Below, one piece after another: positions 49,613 to 62,929 of a stretch of 64,000 nt of DNA. The notes under the pieces are model-generated. The model did no database searches, had not been told where the DNA came from, and was given only the letters and a program-made list of their open reading frames with translations. Each line of letters starts with the position of its first letter. The stretch's first letter is position 1. A program made the translations under genes and the position numbers. Source of the stretch: Phallus indusiatus (lineage: Eukaryota > Basidiomycota > Agaricomycetes > Phallales > Phallaceae); the NCBI GenBank assembly GCA_027605045.1, contig JAQFWX010000001.1, positions 186,001 through 250,000 of the forward strand, in the 5' to 3' direction.

Positions 49613-50026
49613 CTACATTTGTGGGATAGGGTAACTGTTTGATACTCTCAGTCTCGATATAAGCTCATCTCACTTCAAAGATACGTCCGAAACAGGCTGT
49701 CAAAGTCGCTAAACTTGGGCTCTGAGTCTTCCTCTTCTAAATCTCTTTTGCAATTTTGCAATTTTATAATAGAACGAGAAGATGGTTTGAACGTTCAGGA
49801 ATCAAGGCGGAGGAAACGCTATCTCCGGTTTGTGTAAATAACCTTCCATCTGAATTGTCTGCCCACCTAAACTTCTATTTCGCAGCCCAAAAAAGCTCAC
49901 TATCATAGAAGCTCAAATTTACCGAAGCCATATGCAAAATCAACTACTGTTACAAATGGAGTTCCTAGCTAAAGTTCACAAAAAAAGGGAAGATTTTGAA
50001 CCTGATTCGTGGCTGCGATTCCCCTG

Positions 50027-50799
50027 CTAGTTCGCTGATTTGACATTACCGGTCGCATCAGTTTTCTCGAAAGCGCTGGAAGCCACGTGAGTCCGCTCAT
50101 GGCGCCGCAAATTGGATGCGACACTAAATTGCTTATTGCAGATTTTGCATGTGAATGCTTGAAATACATGATTAGATACGCTCTGATGTAGAGGTTTTCT
50201 GGCAGCTTACGCTTTTCTCCGGTATGAGTACGAAAATGAGTCTTTTGTACCAAACGGAGTTGAATAGAGTAAACGGACTGGAATTCACATCAATTGAGCT
50301 TACCGATAATGCGCTGGGTGTTGGGAAGCTGGAACCGCACTGTGGGCATGGGTGCTTTCCAGAACGGAGTTTGTAATTGCTGGATGCTTCTGCGACAGGG
50401 TAGGCTGCTGGAATTGGATTCATCCATTGTGCAGGCTGGTCATATCGTACGTAATCGGTCCCCCAACTTTGCGCATTCCCCATATATTGATCCATATAAA
50501 TGAGCTTGAGGGTAAAAGTTATAAAATCAGTTGATAGTGAGCAGAGAGCTTTCAGGCGTACATTGCCTTGTCCATGCGAAGGAGGAGCGGCGTACGTATT
50601 GTTTGTTCCTTGAGACATCATGCTGACACCTATATAAGGTGTACATGTCAGAATGGTCGTTCAATAAATGAACGTTTCAGGGGAAATATAAACCTGCAAA
50701 TTCGTCAGAAGGGGGGCCTGTCAGATTTCTGTTCATGTTGGGGAGATCATTTGTTCTTTTTCCATGTGTGGAATTAGAAGAAGAGTTCATAAAAGACAT
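50027..50799 (-). CDS. Small C2H2 zinc-finger protein (two fingers)
   Basis: Probable DNA-binding regulator. Five exons keep phase and give 178 aa: 50799-50694, 50629-50562, 50504-50304, 50241-50211, 50157-50027. Finger 1 reads CPQCGSSFPTPSAL, then STHFRTH after a splice (C-x2-C-x12-H-x3-H). The linker is TGEKP, and finger 2 reads CKICNKQFSVASNLRRHERT followed by H. Both fingers are cut or joined by introns: one intron lies inside finger 1 and another inside the TGEKP linker. The N-terminal 100 residues are asparagine-, serine- and glutamine-rich with no other domain. Targets unknown. Confidence 0.88.
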
Positions 50800-53700
50800 C
50801 TTGATCTGTCAAGTATCGCGCTGAGTGAAGAGAAGAGAACCCATCGATTCGTGGATTATCCGCGTATGTTTTATATTGTTAAACATATTTGCTCAGCCCT
50901 CATTTGAGATGGCTCCTTGCGAATCTGGTGTGTTATTACTCCTTTACCGCCCGGAACCCAATGTTTCTATACTTAATAAACTCTTCTTTAAATAGAATTA
51001 TTGTGCCTATAAAAAATTCAAGAAAATGAAAAAGTGTTTTTTAGTTAGTACGTTTTCGCGTCGTGAACGGTTCTATTTCTGGAAAAGAAAACCGAGTTTA
51101 GATTTATTTGCGATGCACAATAGATATTATTGATGCATAAAAACACGACTGAGATAAACTTTCTCTTCTGGTAAGAAAAAGCTGACATGTAACCTCACCT
51201 CCGTATTTACCCTGGCCATCAACAACAGACAGCGGTCCAACCCCCATTTCCGACTTCTAAAATGATCCAAATCATCCTTCAAGAGTTCTTTTGGCGAAGA
51301 CCAGGGTTTAAGATTGACTTGCACCCAGAGAGACTAGTAATATTTTTTTATTTAGGCTCGCCCAAATTCTAAAGTGACATCGAGCTGTAGTAATGCGCCT
51401 CACTCGTATCAACAACTCGTGCGATGTAAAGCCTTGGCGTGGTATCTCAACTCAGCTTGGTAGCATGGAAAAACCGGCCTTGAAAGCGACCGGATACAGT
51501 TAGTTGGAAATTACTTCCTTTTGGAAAAGAAGTACATACCAAAGTAACCACAAAAGTGCGGGCACACCCCAGTCCTGACTCATATTTCGGTGGCTCTGTA
51601 GTTTAACTTCCGCCTGATGAAAAGAAGCTGGGCCATGGTATAGTAATGAAAAACATGGTGCCCAACTTCGGGATGGAGATCATCATGCAGTCTCAGGCAA
51701 GCTTTCAAGGCGCGCAGCCCCCAAATACACAAATCACTGCTTGGTCTCGGTTTTCTCGATTCCTACCCTATGACTAAAGTGTTTTTGTCACAAATTCTAT
51801 TGAATTCCAATGAAGAGAGCCGTGACCTTGTTTCTAGCCGAGTTATAACCCGACTTGTCCCGAGCTTCAGGCCCACGGCTACGGGCTTCAGCCTTCGCAG
51901 TCCCTGGACAACTCATGTCCTTGCACATTGCATCGCAATTCAAATCAGTGCCCGGTTTTAATTTTCAGTATTTCAGGCGGTAACGACCTTATGAGGAATT
52001 CCAAGTCAGCCAAAGGCACTTTGGCAACCAGAAGGAGGAATAAAATTAGTGGCTCTTGAGGTGCGATGCTTTCTCACGTACTACAAGCACTCAAAACCAG
52101 ACGTTCCATAAGCTAGCCAAGTCCGTTTCAATCTCGTTTGTGTTTTCATATTATCCATGATGATCTTGATATATTTACAGACTTCTAATTGACGGGGAAG
52201 AGGCCCAATTTGACTACTTACAAGCTTACTCCTCCACTCATGATCGTTTTTTTACTAGTATACTATGCTCGTATGCATTGTGCAAAATTTCATTTCAGGC
52301 TTGGAGCGTCCGGGATGAACACGGTTTCGAGATTGCCTAAGGTTCGTGATCAATCTCGGTCAAACCTTTGTTACTTCACAGCATTATATTTGTCTAGCGT
52401 AGTTACATGCTACTCACTTATCTATCTCTTCAAGCGAGTTCCAAAAGGCCGTTTCATTTTAGATCTTCAGATCTTCCCAGTTTAATGGTTTCCAAAGTCT
52501 TCGAATTTGGCTTCCCCCATATTAAAACCGAACTCATTCCCACATTGATGGTTGTAATTCTCTAGAACTGTTCAAACTGATCGATACATTTGCATTCCTA
52601 CGCCCATAAGTGAGTCTTCAAAGATCTTACTTCAAATCTTAACTGGATTGATTTGCAATTTTTGTTGCCATCGCCAAATGAGACTCGGACTTGGTTTTGC
52701 GGAAGTCGGTGAAAGTGGGCCGATTCGACTTAGGTACGCGGGTAATTCCGAGACTTCCTCTCCTAATCAAGCTTTTTCAATGAAAGTAAGAACGGTGCCG
52801 ACTACGCGACTCGGAAAAGAGAAAGTCGTTACATAATGAGCCACTTCGGACCGATAAACTTGAAGAAGACAAGCAAGATTGAATTAGTGGAAGCTCTTCT
52901 TCCCAACGTTCTTTCATCATCATGAAAGCTAACGGCTGCGCGTGGAAGGGAAAAATGAAATCACGATAATTAACCGGAAACTCTCCTCTTTTAAGAAGCC
53001 GACGTGCTGAGAAAGAATATCTCAGCCGTTGGATCAGACTAAAAATCCGAACTCTTATTGGATTGATCAAAAAATGCTCCACATCGCGCGATAGAGGGTT
53101 CTACGATGTTACCGTAGGCTCCGATTCGGCCGCTCTGGCCGACTCAGTCAAGGTGATATTGGACATTTTGCGAAGAATGGCACTATTTCACCCTTATCTT
53201 CTTTTCAAAGGGATCTAGAGCAAACGCCAAAGAAGCAGTCTACAAACATTTGATCGTTGACGTTTCTTCATCTAGATTCCAGTGTTATCATCGGCGTGCG
53301 TCAAATTTAACTACCATTTGAATGCACCACGGTACTATGTCAATGCACGTCTGTAACTCAATTGAATATTGAGTACCGTTACTGATTATACAGCCTCTTC
53401 TTATGAAAAGTCGTATCGAACATGGCCAAAAGATAGCGTGATTTTAATTTTGCGATGTTGTGCAATACTAAGTGTATATCAAGCAGACTAAAAAGTCTAT
53501 GGATAGAAGGTACTCGACAACAGCTGAATCAATGAACATATACTACAACGAAGATATTTTAAGCCAGAAGGCCTTACCATCTCCTTTCTTCTCGGAATGA
53601 TCATTCATAATACATAGTACGATTGTATGTAATATAATGTAATCCACCGGGCGAGTTATATCAAATACGTACTAATAATAACATTCGGGATAAGATATAC

Positions 53701-54781
53701 ATAGCTTTGCTTGACGCAGTTTCCGATTGAGATTATCACGTATTTCTATTCGTGTGCGCGTGATACTTGAACGTTGAACGTTGAATTCTAAAACCGTCCG
53801 TCATTCGGCATCCGTGGGCTACTGCAATGACGCTGTCAGCGCATATTATACGAATATGGAACAAAGCCACCTCCGTTACGTCGCGGCATCGATTATTCCT
53901 AATTGTCTGCCTCTTTTTGATCATTCTTCGAGATAATTCCATTGACACGTCATGTCTTGAGGACACTCTTTTTTTACTGGCGACGTGGAATAGTAATAAA
54001 TTTAAAACTCAAATATGGTGATGAAACTGGACTAATATCTCGTTATTGAAGTAAGATACGAACAAACATGCTACAGAAAAATGTAAATACAAAAGCCAAG
54101 TGAACCTGGGTTGTTTTAAAAGATGAAAAGGGGACGGAGGCCAAAGGAAGAGGGAAATCAAAAGCGGAGCGGGGAACCAAAAAAGGCGAACAAGGTACTA
54201 GATCCCGATAAGGAACTTGATAGCTACACATGGGGGTGGGATGACAATTTTGTAATAATGGGGGAATGCGGTAAAGGAAAAGAAAAAGAGATGCCAAAAC
54301 TTTGGTGAAAAACTATTGAAAAGTCAACATAAAACAACTCTGAGCCGGATTCTGTAACACCGAGATCCGAGACAAAAAGAAATAATCAAAACAGAAAGAG
54401 GGAGAGAATGAGAGATTTCAAGGATACGATACGGCATGCCAAAAACAGATGTGAGACAAGGGAACAAGAAGGACGAACAATAATTAAAAAGTAAGGGGAG
54501 GGAGTTCGACAAGTCCACGGTTCGAACTATAAATAAAAAGAAACTTGATTACTCTTCAGACCAGGATAATCATTTATCACCAAATTGAAAAATTCAGCCA
54601 ATTGTTGATAAAAGAGATCGGGAGACAGCATGCTGTCTTGCAACAAAAAGAAAGAGAGAAGAAAAAGACTGATAAAAAGGCCGGTATTATTTGAACAACC
54701 TGCCATAAGACAAACACAATAAACATGTTGAATGAAAGAGAGAGAGAAAAAGAAAAGGAGAATATAATCAAACTTCATTTA
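50800..54781. other. Long gene-poor interval
   Basis: Nearly 4 kb between the zinc-finger start and the RING gene stop. Frames at 51127-51324 (-), 52189-52485 (+), 52777-53082 (-) and 54123-54308 (+) show no domain or paired splice sites. A heptad motif (GAACGTT tandem) lies at 53768-53782. From 54300 to 54780 the sequence is strongly A-rich on the plus strand (many AGA and AAAG runs), which fits the 3' flank of the RING gene. I see no RNA gene. Confidence 0.45.
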
Positions 54782-56951
54782 TTATTGTTTTCTCGCTATC
54801 TCGATTTCGCGGGCCTGAATCCATTCTTCTATGCTGGGAGCCGGAGGTCTGTGCCACGGGATTCGCCTTCCGAGAATGTCGACATTTACGTAGGTCGGCT
54901 CTTGACTATCCGATATACCGAACCACTGTCTGATTCTCAAGGTTAAGCTATGAGGATCGATGTCGAATCGGCATGTTGGACATGTTGTTTTGATGCTGAG
55001 CCATGGGAACAGACATGTCGTGTGGAAGAGATGAGCGCATGGAAAAGCGTGGATAAAGGAGTTTGGAAGCGACGAGGATGAGGAAAATGGAAGACAAGCG
55101 AGGGCATGTAAATTCCATAAATCCTCGCTGTCGCTCGTGTGCGGCGTCGTGTCCTTCCGAATTTGAATTTGGTCCTCTTTCAAATCATTGTTTTGTTGTT
55201 GTTGTTGATGATGTTCGTGACGAAGGAGAGTATCTCGACAAATGATGCAAATGTCCTCTCCACGAACTTTGCCATATCTCCGCACAAGATTTGGCTCAAC
55301 GCTTTCAAGACCATCTAATAATTCCTTTGCACGTTCTTTATCGCAACCAAAGGCGTCTTCGTCATCCTGGGCGAATGAATTTTCAGTTGACAGGACCGAT
55401 CCAAAGCCGCCACCACTACCAAGGCCACCATTACCGCCAGACGTATCATTTGAGGGAACCAGCCAAATCTCGCTTGCACTTCCATCACTTTGTTGATCAG
55501 ACGGCGTAACCTCCAGAAGGGAAGGAAGCTCAGGCAGATGCATTTGAATTGGGGTTCCGGGATGAATGAAGCGGGATCTACTGTCTTCCGAGAGCGTCTG
55601 CGTGTATTGCGTTTGGGAAGTGGCGATGGGAGTTGGCGGACGGTCCCGATCGGATCTATCCGAGGGGCTGAGAAGGACAGGAAGATTATCTCCGTCATTA
55701 GATGGGTGGTATAGAGCCAGGCCTATATTTAACGGACTTAGCGATCGCGAGCTGGATGAAATTCTGCGGGAGCGTATGGAGGTTGATCCACGGGAACTTG
55801 TTGGACGGAAGACTGAGGAAAGGCGTGTAAGAAAGTTTTTTTTTTTCGTATAATAAACAGCAAAAAACAATAAGAATAAATAAATTCAACATACCTCTCA
55901 AAGCAGAAGTATTCAGTCTGTGTCCGGAAGGGCGTGTTCCGGGATTGGTACGGATGTTGCTGTCTGGACGTACATTGCCTCTTGGGGTAAGGGTGTATCC
56001 AAGACCTGTGGACAGCATGAACTCTGCTGATGGCGACGACCGTCCAGAATCTGACGCCGCCGCTGATGTGGCAGCACGTCTGGAAGTCATATTTTCAGAA
56101 TTGTAGGGACCTTCTCCTGAGGAATCTGAATTATTCGCAGAAGCATACGAGCTTGAGGGTGTGAAAGCGAGAGAATGAGGATGACATGTCTCGCCCTCGC
56201 CAAGTTGGAGGCAGTCCCCCTGCGTGGGGAAGCTGAAATTGCGTCTCCAGGCCACAATGGAAGCGAATGATGTGGATGTTAAACTAGGCTCTGAACGTGA
56301 GGCCATTTGCTGACGATCAAGACGAGAATGATCAGTCGCAGCAGTAACTGAGGTTCTTGCGGATTGTGTGTTTACGACGACGCCGGTAGACGTGTTTGAG
56401 AGCAAGAGAGAATTTGAGATCATGTCTGTAATTGATTTTTCCAAGGACAATTGAATATGAAATAAAACGGTGCATGATAGGAAATGAGTTACTTGGAATA
56501 GTGGTTGGAGACACGAGAGAGGGGAGCTGAGGGTAAAATCCGAGGGGGCCCGGTTGATGGACCGACGCAGGAGGAATTTCGGAAGAAAAATGGAGCTCCG
56601 GTTGCTGAGGAACGCAATCTTGGAAAGAGAGATTAGATTCAGATACACGTTCTATTGGGGATAAGGCCGATTGAGCAGCTGGAAAACTCAAAGACGACCC
56701 TGCGCAGATTTGATGGGACAAAATTGAAAGAATGAAATTGAGTTGTTTTGGAAGTGAAGAAACAACAAATCGGGCACATGCTTACTTTCGAAATAATTGA
56801 CTGCCTGAAATAGACAGGAATCCGCGCACGAGTCGATTTCACGGTCGACATGTCGGAAGGTGCTGACGGATGCATTTCGACGGGTATTTTCCGAGTCTGA
56901 TTCGGAAGCTGGGGTGACACTATGGACTTTGAAGAGGAGTGAATCTGCCAT
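54782..56951 (-). CDS. RING-H2 finger protein with interrupted RING domain
   Basis: Probable E3 ubiquitin ligase. Four exons keep phase and give 644 aa: 56951-56786, 56699-56493, 56425-55895, 55812-54782. The first 400 residues are serine-, threonine- and proline-rich and probably disordered. The RING starts with CIIC in GEDICIICRDTLLR. After about 65 intervening residues (histidine/glutamine-rich HEHHQQQQQNND, then a serine run) come FPCAHLFHTTC and CPTCRF. Together these give a C3H2C3 (RING-H2) ligand set. In ordinary RING-H2 proteins the spacing between the first CxxC and the next Cys is about 10-40 residues, so this loop is unusually long. No transmembrane segment is evident. A short conserved-looking tail (IRQWFGIS) follows the RING. 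Confidence 0.87.
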
Positions 56952-58678
56952 ATTGGAAAAAAATTCAGCACATGTAAGTACTTTCAGAGTTTAAAAGACG
57001 GAGGAAAGACAGGATTTAGGGAATACAAAAAGGAGGAGGAGGGATGGCCCCTATACAACAAACAAACATGCATTGAACACGCCCAAACCGCGTGTCACGC
57101 GTCACATGCTTACTCAAGAAACAAAGTCACACACCCACACACCCACACCCAAGAGTGCTTCGCTACTTCGAAGTTCGCAAGGCTCAGATCCGCTCCCAGA
57201 CACAATTATAATTACCGTTCCTATTTGCGATCTCGCTTAGCGCGTTCAGGAGAACAATCTCTTGATGAGTAATGCTGAAAATCCCCGGCTCTATTGAGCC
57301 CCAACTAGTCGCCGTTTTTCGCTAATCGTGGTAACTGACGAGAAGAGGTTTTGCAATTAAAGACATTTTAAGGTGTCTTCTCGAGCTTTTTTAGGTTCTC
57401 CAAAGCATAAAAATACTACACGAAGGAATTTCGTACCTTATGAGAATTCCACGTTGACCTCGCATGACCCCACGCTGGTACCAGCGATGTGTTTAATTTA
57501 CAGACAGCATCAAGACAGCATCATGATCCATATGGCATCCCGTTACGCCCTGCGTCATACTCGTAATCAGCAATCAGAAGTTGTGCCTGTATAACTATCG
57601 CGTGCCGTAACTATGGGAATTCCTTATAATCACTGGGGAAACGTCAAAGCGCGAACAAAAGTGGCATTTAAAGGATCAAGCCGTGCTCTGGGTGATATAG
57701 TATGACATAGGCGTGTATCAGCCTTTTCCTATCCCTATCAGTGGACTCTACGAAGGCAAAGGCTTTTGTCTGTATGGGTGAGTTCATCTTTATCCCGTCG
57801 CTGTTCTTGGCTAGAGACTTACGTTCATGCCATCCTTTTAGACTCTACCCTCTACCCTAAAAACGTGCGCGAAAGTAGAGAAGAGAATCAAATATTGCAT
57901 AGGACCCTGGTAGTTCATCACCGCTGGCTTGAGTTCCAAGCTGAGCAACCAACTGTGACCTTCCCAAATGAACGAGGGACTAGTTTTTAATGATCTAGTG
58001 CCAGTGATACGTGAGTGTTACACACCTTCTCCGCATTTTCTATGTAAAAGTGATGGCCACCTCCGCTTCGCTTATTGAGTTTTTACCCCTTCCTATTTCA
58101 CGCTTAGATAACGACTGTCTATTTTATAATAAACGCCCCTGCTGACGACCCTGATTTGCCGTTTTTAGCTCTTTCTGCCTCGTTGCATCCTCGTTGCAAG
58201 CGAGTGGACGCTCTTTCACTTGGGATTGGTGGATTAGCCCGTGTATTTTTGTCAAAATGATTCCTTATTCGGCTCAGGGAATACAGCCCAGCCATGGCAC
58301 TCACCCACGTTATGCTTGCACCCCAGTCTTTGCAAATCTACTCTTCTAGAACCCGGCGTAGCCTGTGCGTACGCCGTGGCCCCATGCCAATTCGTTCTCA
58401 AAAAAACAGCATTGCTCTCCCTCTCGTTCGCAGTCACATCAGTGTGGCACTTTGAAATAAGACATCTAACGCAAGTTCAATATATTAACCATGATCCATG
58501 GGAAACAACATGCACCACAGCCCAAAGGGCGCCATGTTCTTGGGTTCCAAGAAGGAAAAAGGAAAGAGAGGTCACAGTAAGGGACTCGAACACCCTTTAT
58601 AATTGCTCGTTTGCCGTCATCGCAATGGTCTTTTCTTCACCCGTGTTCCTCCTCCCCTCTAGGTCCTTATGAGGTAGC
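56952..58678. other. Divergent intergenic region between the RING and DUF6699-like genes
   Basis: About 1.7 kb that should hold both promoters. The plus-strand frame 58241-58672 ends seven bases before the DUF6699-like ATG and has no domain; it may be leader sequence. No RNA gene seen. Confidence 0.45.
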
Positions 58679-60276
58679 ATGAACAACGGCGGTCACCACT
58701 ACCCCAACTCCCATCACCATCCTCAGAGTCAAAGCTTTCTCCGTCGTTGGCTTTCCCGTACGAACAAATACGGCAATGGCCATGAAGGTGACGTACCATA
58801 CTCTGATGGGGAATCGGAGATATCGATTAGCTCTCCACCGCCCTTGACGGAGTCGTCCTCCACAACGGATTCGTCTTCCTTCCCTCCGCCCACGCCGGCG
58901 CCCGTCAGAAGAGCTGCTGTGTCCATATCGTCGTCGTTGAAGCCCATCAAACCCGTGCCCATCCATGCGGTTATTCACCAACAGCACCAGCACCAACAGC
59001 ATCCATTACACGAATCTTCACGACCTATTATTCATCAATCTCGGCCCAATCCTCTTAATCAAAATCGCTTAGTAGTACCCCCGCAGTTCTCTCATTCGCA
59101 ATCGCAATCGCAATCGCAATCGACATCGCAATCTCAATCTACTATCAGTTTTCCCACGGCCCCCGACGTTCTGCCCGGTAATAACAATAACAACGATACC
59201 GATACCAATAACAACAACAAGAACAAAAACAAGAACAATAGTGGAGGTGGTACAACAAGCAATCACAACAACCACAACAATAATGTCGCTTCCAAGTCCC
59301 ACCCTAGACTTGATGTCGGGCATGTTCACAAGCCCGCCTCCTCTCTCCAGGTCAGCCGTGCACAGACTCAAACCCCACGCTTAAAAGGCGTGCAGCCCGC
59401 CCGACTACCCAGTTCTCGCGTCAAAACACCTTGGACTCCGCCAAGTAGAACAATTATGTTACCCGCCGATGATTTTGATGAAACGACTCCAGTGGCGAAA
59501 GCCCGTCATGTTATGTCTCGTAAGGATCTTTCTTCTATTCATTTTAAATTAATTAATGAAAACATATTTTTTTCTTTTCCCTTTCTTCCTTTCTTCAAAT
59601 TGTTCTTTTCGTCTTATTCTTCCCAGTTCCTCCCAATTCTCAACGACCTACTTTTCCCCCTATCGCATTACATCCCTTAGTAGCCCACCATCCCACTCGC
59701 AGGACGATCATGTGGGATCTGGTCCTCCCCATCAACTACCTTCAAAAATACTCATCCCCAGTCGCCCCGTCCGTTGCCTCTCAGCTCCTCGTCAATCATC
59801 TCACTTCCAAACCTCTATACGGCTGCACCCGCCTCGCCGACGAAGAGTGGTCCGAGTACATTTCCCACCCACCTCTCTCGCGCATCAGAATCATCACCGA
59901 CCTCTGCAAATGGCCTGTTGAAGTGCGCGCTCAAAGTCCCCTGCCCAATGATCCCAAAGCGTTTCTCACCGTGAAAGAGGTGTTGTACGCAGTGCACGAC
60001 ATGACGCGTCAGATGGTTGCTGATTCCGAGTTCCATAACGCTCCGAGCCGGTTCAGAGAACAGCTTGTGAAGGCGAGAGAGCGCCGTCTCGCCGTGAGGA
60101 AGCCTATTGATATTACGCCAGTTGAGCAGAAAAAGGGGATGAGACGGGTGGATTATCTTCTTGATATGACTATGTTTGCTGGATTCGAACGTAGAGATTC
60201 AGACGCGCAAGATGATCTTCGCAGGAACGATGGTTTTACAACTTTAGTTCTCAAACTCGATCCGCATTGGAGCTGA
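58679..60276 (+). CDS. Low-complexity protein with C-terminal DUF6699-like domain
   Basis: Two exons, 58679-59519 and 59627-60276, separated by a 107-nt pyrimidine-rich intron, give 496 aa. The first 280 residues are low complexity: histidine/glutamine-rich near residues 100-115, an SQSQSQSQS run encoded by TCGCAA repeats near 59095-59135, then asparagine-rich stretches. The second exon reads IALHPLVAHH, TRRTIMWDLVLP, EWSEYISHPPLSRIRI and FLTVKEVLYAVHDMTRQ, which matches my memory of the DUF6699 fold common in Agaricomycetes; its function is unknown. I chose the ATG at 58679 because the frame upstream is out of phase. The domain name is recalled, not searched. Confidence 0.8.
59095..59300 (+). 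repeat. Coding microsatellite tract (TCGCAA hexamers, then AAC/AAT runs)
   Basis: Within exon 1 of the DUF6699-like gene, six near-perfect TCGCAA units encode serine-glutamine pairs. They are followed by AACAACAAC/AATAAC runs encoding polyasparagine. All length steps would be multiples of three, so copy-number change would alter the protein without breaking the frame. Confidence 0.75.
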
Positions 60277-62868
60277 AAATCGTCACTTCCCTTTGTGCAC
60301 ATCTCTATCCCCGTTGTTTTTTTTGGTTGAGTTTTTTAAACGTTATTTTATGTACGCATCATTGTTGTACAACTCTCTTTTTTCCTCTGCTGTCGTTGTT
60401 TTCGCTTACCATCACCTCTTTTACTTCTCCCTCTTTTAAGCATTCCTTTTCTGCTCCCCCCCTCAGAACATTCCCTCCCCCATTTCCTTCTTTTATGCAC
60501 TACATTTAACATTCCCCGCTCTCACATCTCATTTCCCATTCATCCTATTATCATCCATAGTCTCGTCATTTCCACACTACTAAACTATCTCTATGCATAC
60601 CGTTTTTTTTTCTTATCATCTACACTACCGGCACCATGTCATGTGAAGAGCCCGCTTTCCCATTTTGTCGATTACGTTACGTTACATGTCTACGATTCGG
60701 AGGAGCCCTACGGAGGAAGTCTAGGAAGAGAGTCACATGGACATACGGACATTGGACATTGAACATTTTGAGGCTCCATCTCTCTCGCGGTATAATCCAA
60801 TTACATCTCGTCGCAATTCAAATATCAAATGCATAATAGTTTATGCGGCGGCAAAGGGTACAATGGCACACACGGGTTTAACTTTGGTCTTATAGGTTTC
60901 TGTCTTCCATTTTCTATTTTCTTGGGTACCCTTTTCTCCCTGTCTTCTACTTCTTTACTTCTCTCGATGAATTGCAATGAGAGTGTATTCGTGGTATATA
61001 AATTTCTGGTTTGGTTAGCTCCGAGCGTTGTGCGGCAGCTCCTTCCATATCGCGCGCACTCTTGCCCACATTTCCTGCGGACTAAGAACGTCGTAGATGT
61101 TCATTTAGTATCTCTTATGGTCACAACTGACATGTATGAAGTGTCGTATACCGTTACATACCTGACAATCGAAACCCGAGCCATATTAACGCATATATAC
61201 ATGTATATCTATTAATATATAAATAAGGCTCGTGCGTAAAAAACGTGTCTAGTTGCGGCCGGTGCCGATATCAATGCAATAGTGCCTTTCTATATGTAGG
61301 GAGCTTCTGTAATTCAAACGAAGATATTGAATTGAGTCCGACCTCCCTGTTTAATTTTATAACTGTATTCAAACCTTAAATTTTATTGATTCCGAATTTG
61401 TCTCAAGTCCACGAAGTGTTCCAATTGGACGCTTATATCGAGTAGTATATCTATTTCGTCCACAATTAAATTGTTTGTTACGTTAGTAGGTTATGAACTT
61501 CGATTGTTTGATAGATACTAATTGCAGTAACGAACAGGCGATAAGGTGTTAGTCAGTAGAGTGTCAGTGGACTTTCAATGAAGACGACAACGCCACATTG
61601 TCACACACAGACATGTCGTGCTTTCCATTCAAACTTTGCATAAGAAACACACCGCAAAATCTAGGAACAAATGCAACAAATAAACAAGCTTAATTACTTC
61701 TTTGCAAAGAAAGTGGAGAATTCGAAGCGGTTATGCGCTTGTGGTTGCCACTGATAATAAAGTGTTCCGAGTCACCCTCCTTTTGAAAATCCAGTGGCGG
61801 TGATATTTTAGTTCAGGCAGATTGACCGAAAAAATAGGTTTCAAAGCTTCAATGGATTTCCTCAAGATAGCTTCACGTATACGACAGGAATGTTACCGGG
61901 AATCGCATATGCCTGTAGAATGGGTACGAACTTCATGCTGAGACTCATCTCATTTCTATAAAGGTCCGGTATTCAGTTCATTTCATATTGACCGCTAAAA
62001 TCACACACCCAATGTCGGGGAAGTGAAGAAGAGGAACGAAGCCTCTTCTTCCAAATATTGACTTTGCGGTGGATAATATCGGAATGCATTCATATACTAT
62101 GAGTCAACAGGAAGACATACCGAATGCGACGACGTTACGAGAGCCTGTCGCGTTGGGTGCGGAAATCATATCTTCTCATCTGACTTCCGGTTTCTTTTGG
62201 AGGAAGATTTATATAAACTCACGCTTGACGGATGGCACTGGCAAGAGGAGTCTTATGGTAAAGGTAGCGACTGAATCTGTTTCTTGAATATTGTACTTCG
62301 ATCACTGGCTAATGATGGCAATTGAGGCCACATTAAAGAGTGTTTAGTATTTAAAGTCGATAAACCCACTTGAATCTCCATCCAATAATGAAGTTTTATG
62401 TAGTCGTCCTTGGTTATTTCAGGATTGGTGATAGAAAGTCTAATTTAGCTCAGATAGGGACAATGTTAGCACCGTACTATATGCATAGAGTGGGCTTCAA
62501 AACCAAGCAACCGTTTTGGACCCGGAATCTGACCGATTTAGGAATTAACACCAACTCAATATTCGGGAGATATCACAGAACTGGTGCGTACTCTCTCACG
62601 AAAACAGATTGAAACGTTCTTCACTGCTACTGACCATAACTTCTCTTGGATTTTGGTGAACCTATATCCTTTTCGGAAAGATCCTTCGGCAATTCCACTT
62701 GAATTCCAGTTCGCATTTTCACTAAAAATTGATGGGAATTGATGGACCAATGTGGAATTTAATAATAATTAATTGGTACCTTATACGGGCATAGAAAATA
62801 ATTTAATCAGATCAAAAAATTAAGCGAGAGTTCAGACCGAGTTAGCGAGTGGAGTTTTTGATCAAACT
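60277..62868. other. Gene-poor 3' region
   Basis: Pyrimidine-rich 3' flank of the DUF6699-like gene (60280-60600), then AT-rich sequence with short frames (60829-61215 +, 62069-62287 +) that show no recognisable domain. No RNA gene seen. Confidence 0.45.
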
Positions 62869-62896
62869 GGGAAAGCAGCTCCAGAGCTGCTTTCCC
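62869..62896. repeat. Perfect 28-nt palindrome (13-bp arms, 2-nt loop)
   Basis: GGGAAAGCAGCTC, loop CA, then GAGCTGCTTTCCC: arms are perfect reverse complements. It is followed at 62930-63000 by short imperfect repeats of a unit like ACCGAATTCAAG. The palindrome may be a terminator-like hairpin, a protein-binding site or the end of a mobile element. Confidence 0.9.
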
Positions 62897-62929
62897 ACTG
62901 AACTCCAAACCAAACTCCAAAATTGATTT

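Noticed and set aside
58241..58672. 143-codon plus-strand frame before the DUF6699-like gene
   Set aside because: No domain, out of frame with the main start, and the sequence looks like promoter or leader.
59069..59371. Minus-strand frame rich in R-L repeats
   Set aside because: Antisense of the SQ/N microsatellite in the DUF6699-like gene; compositional artefact.
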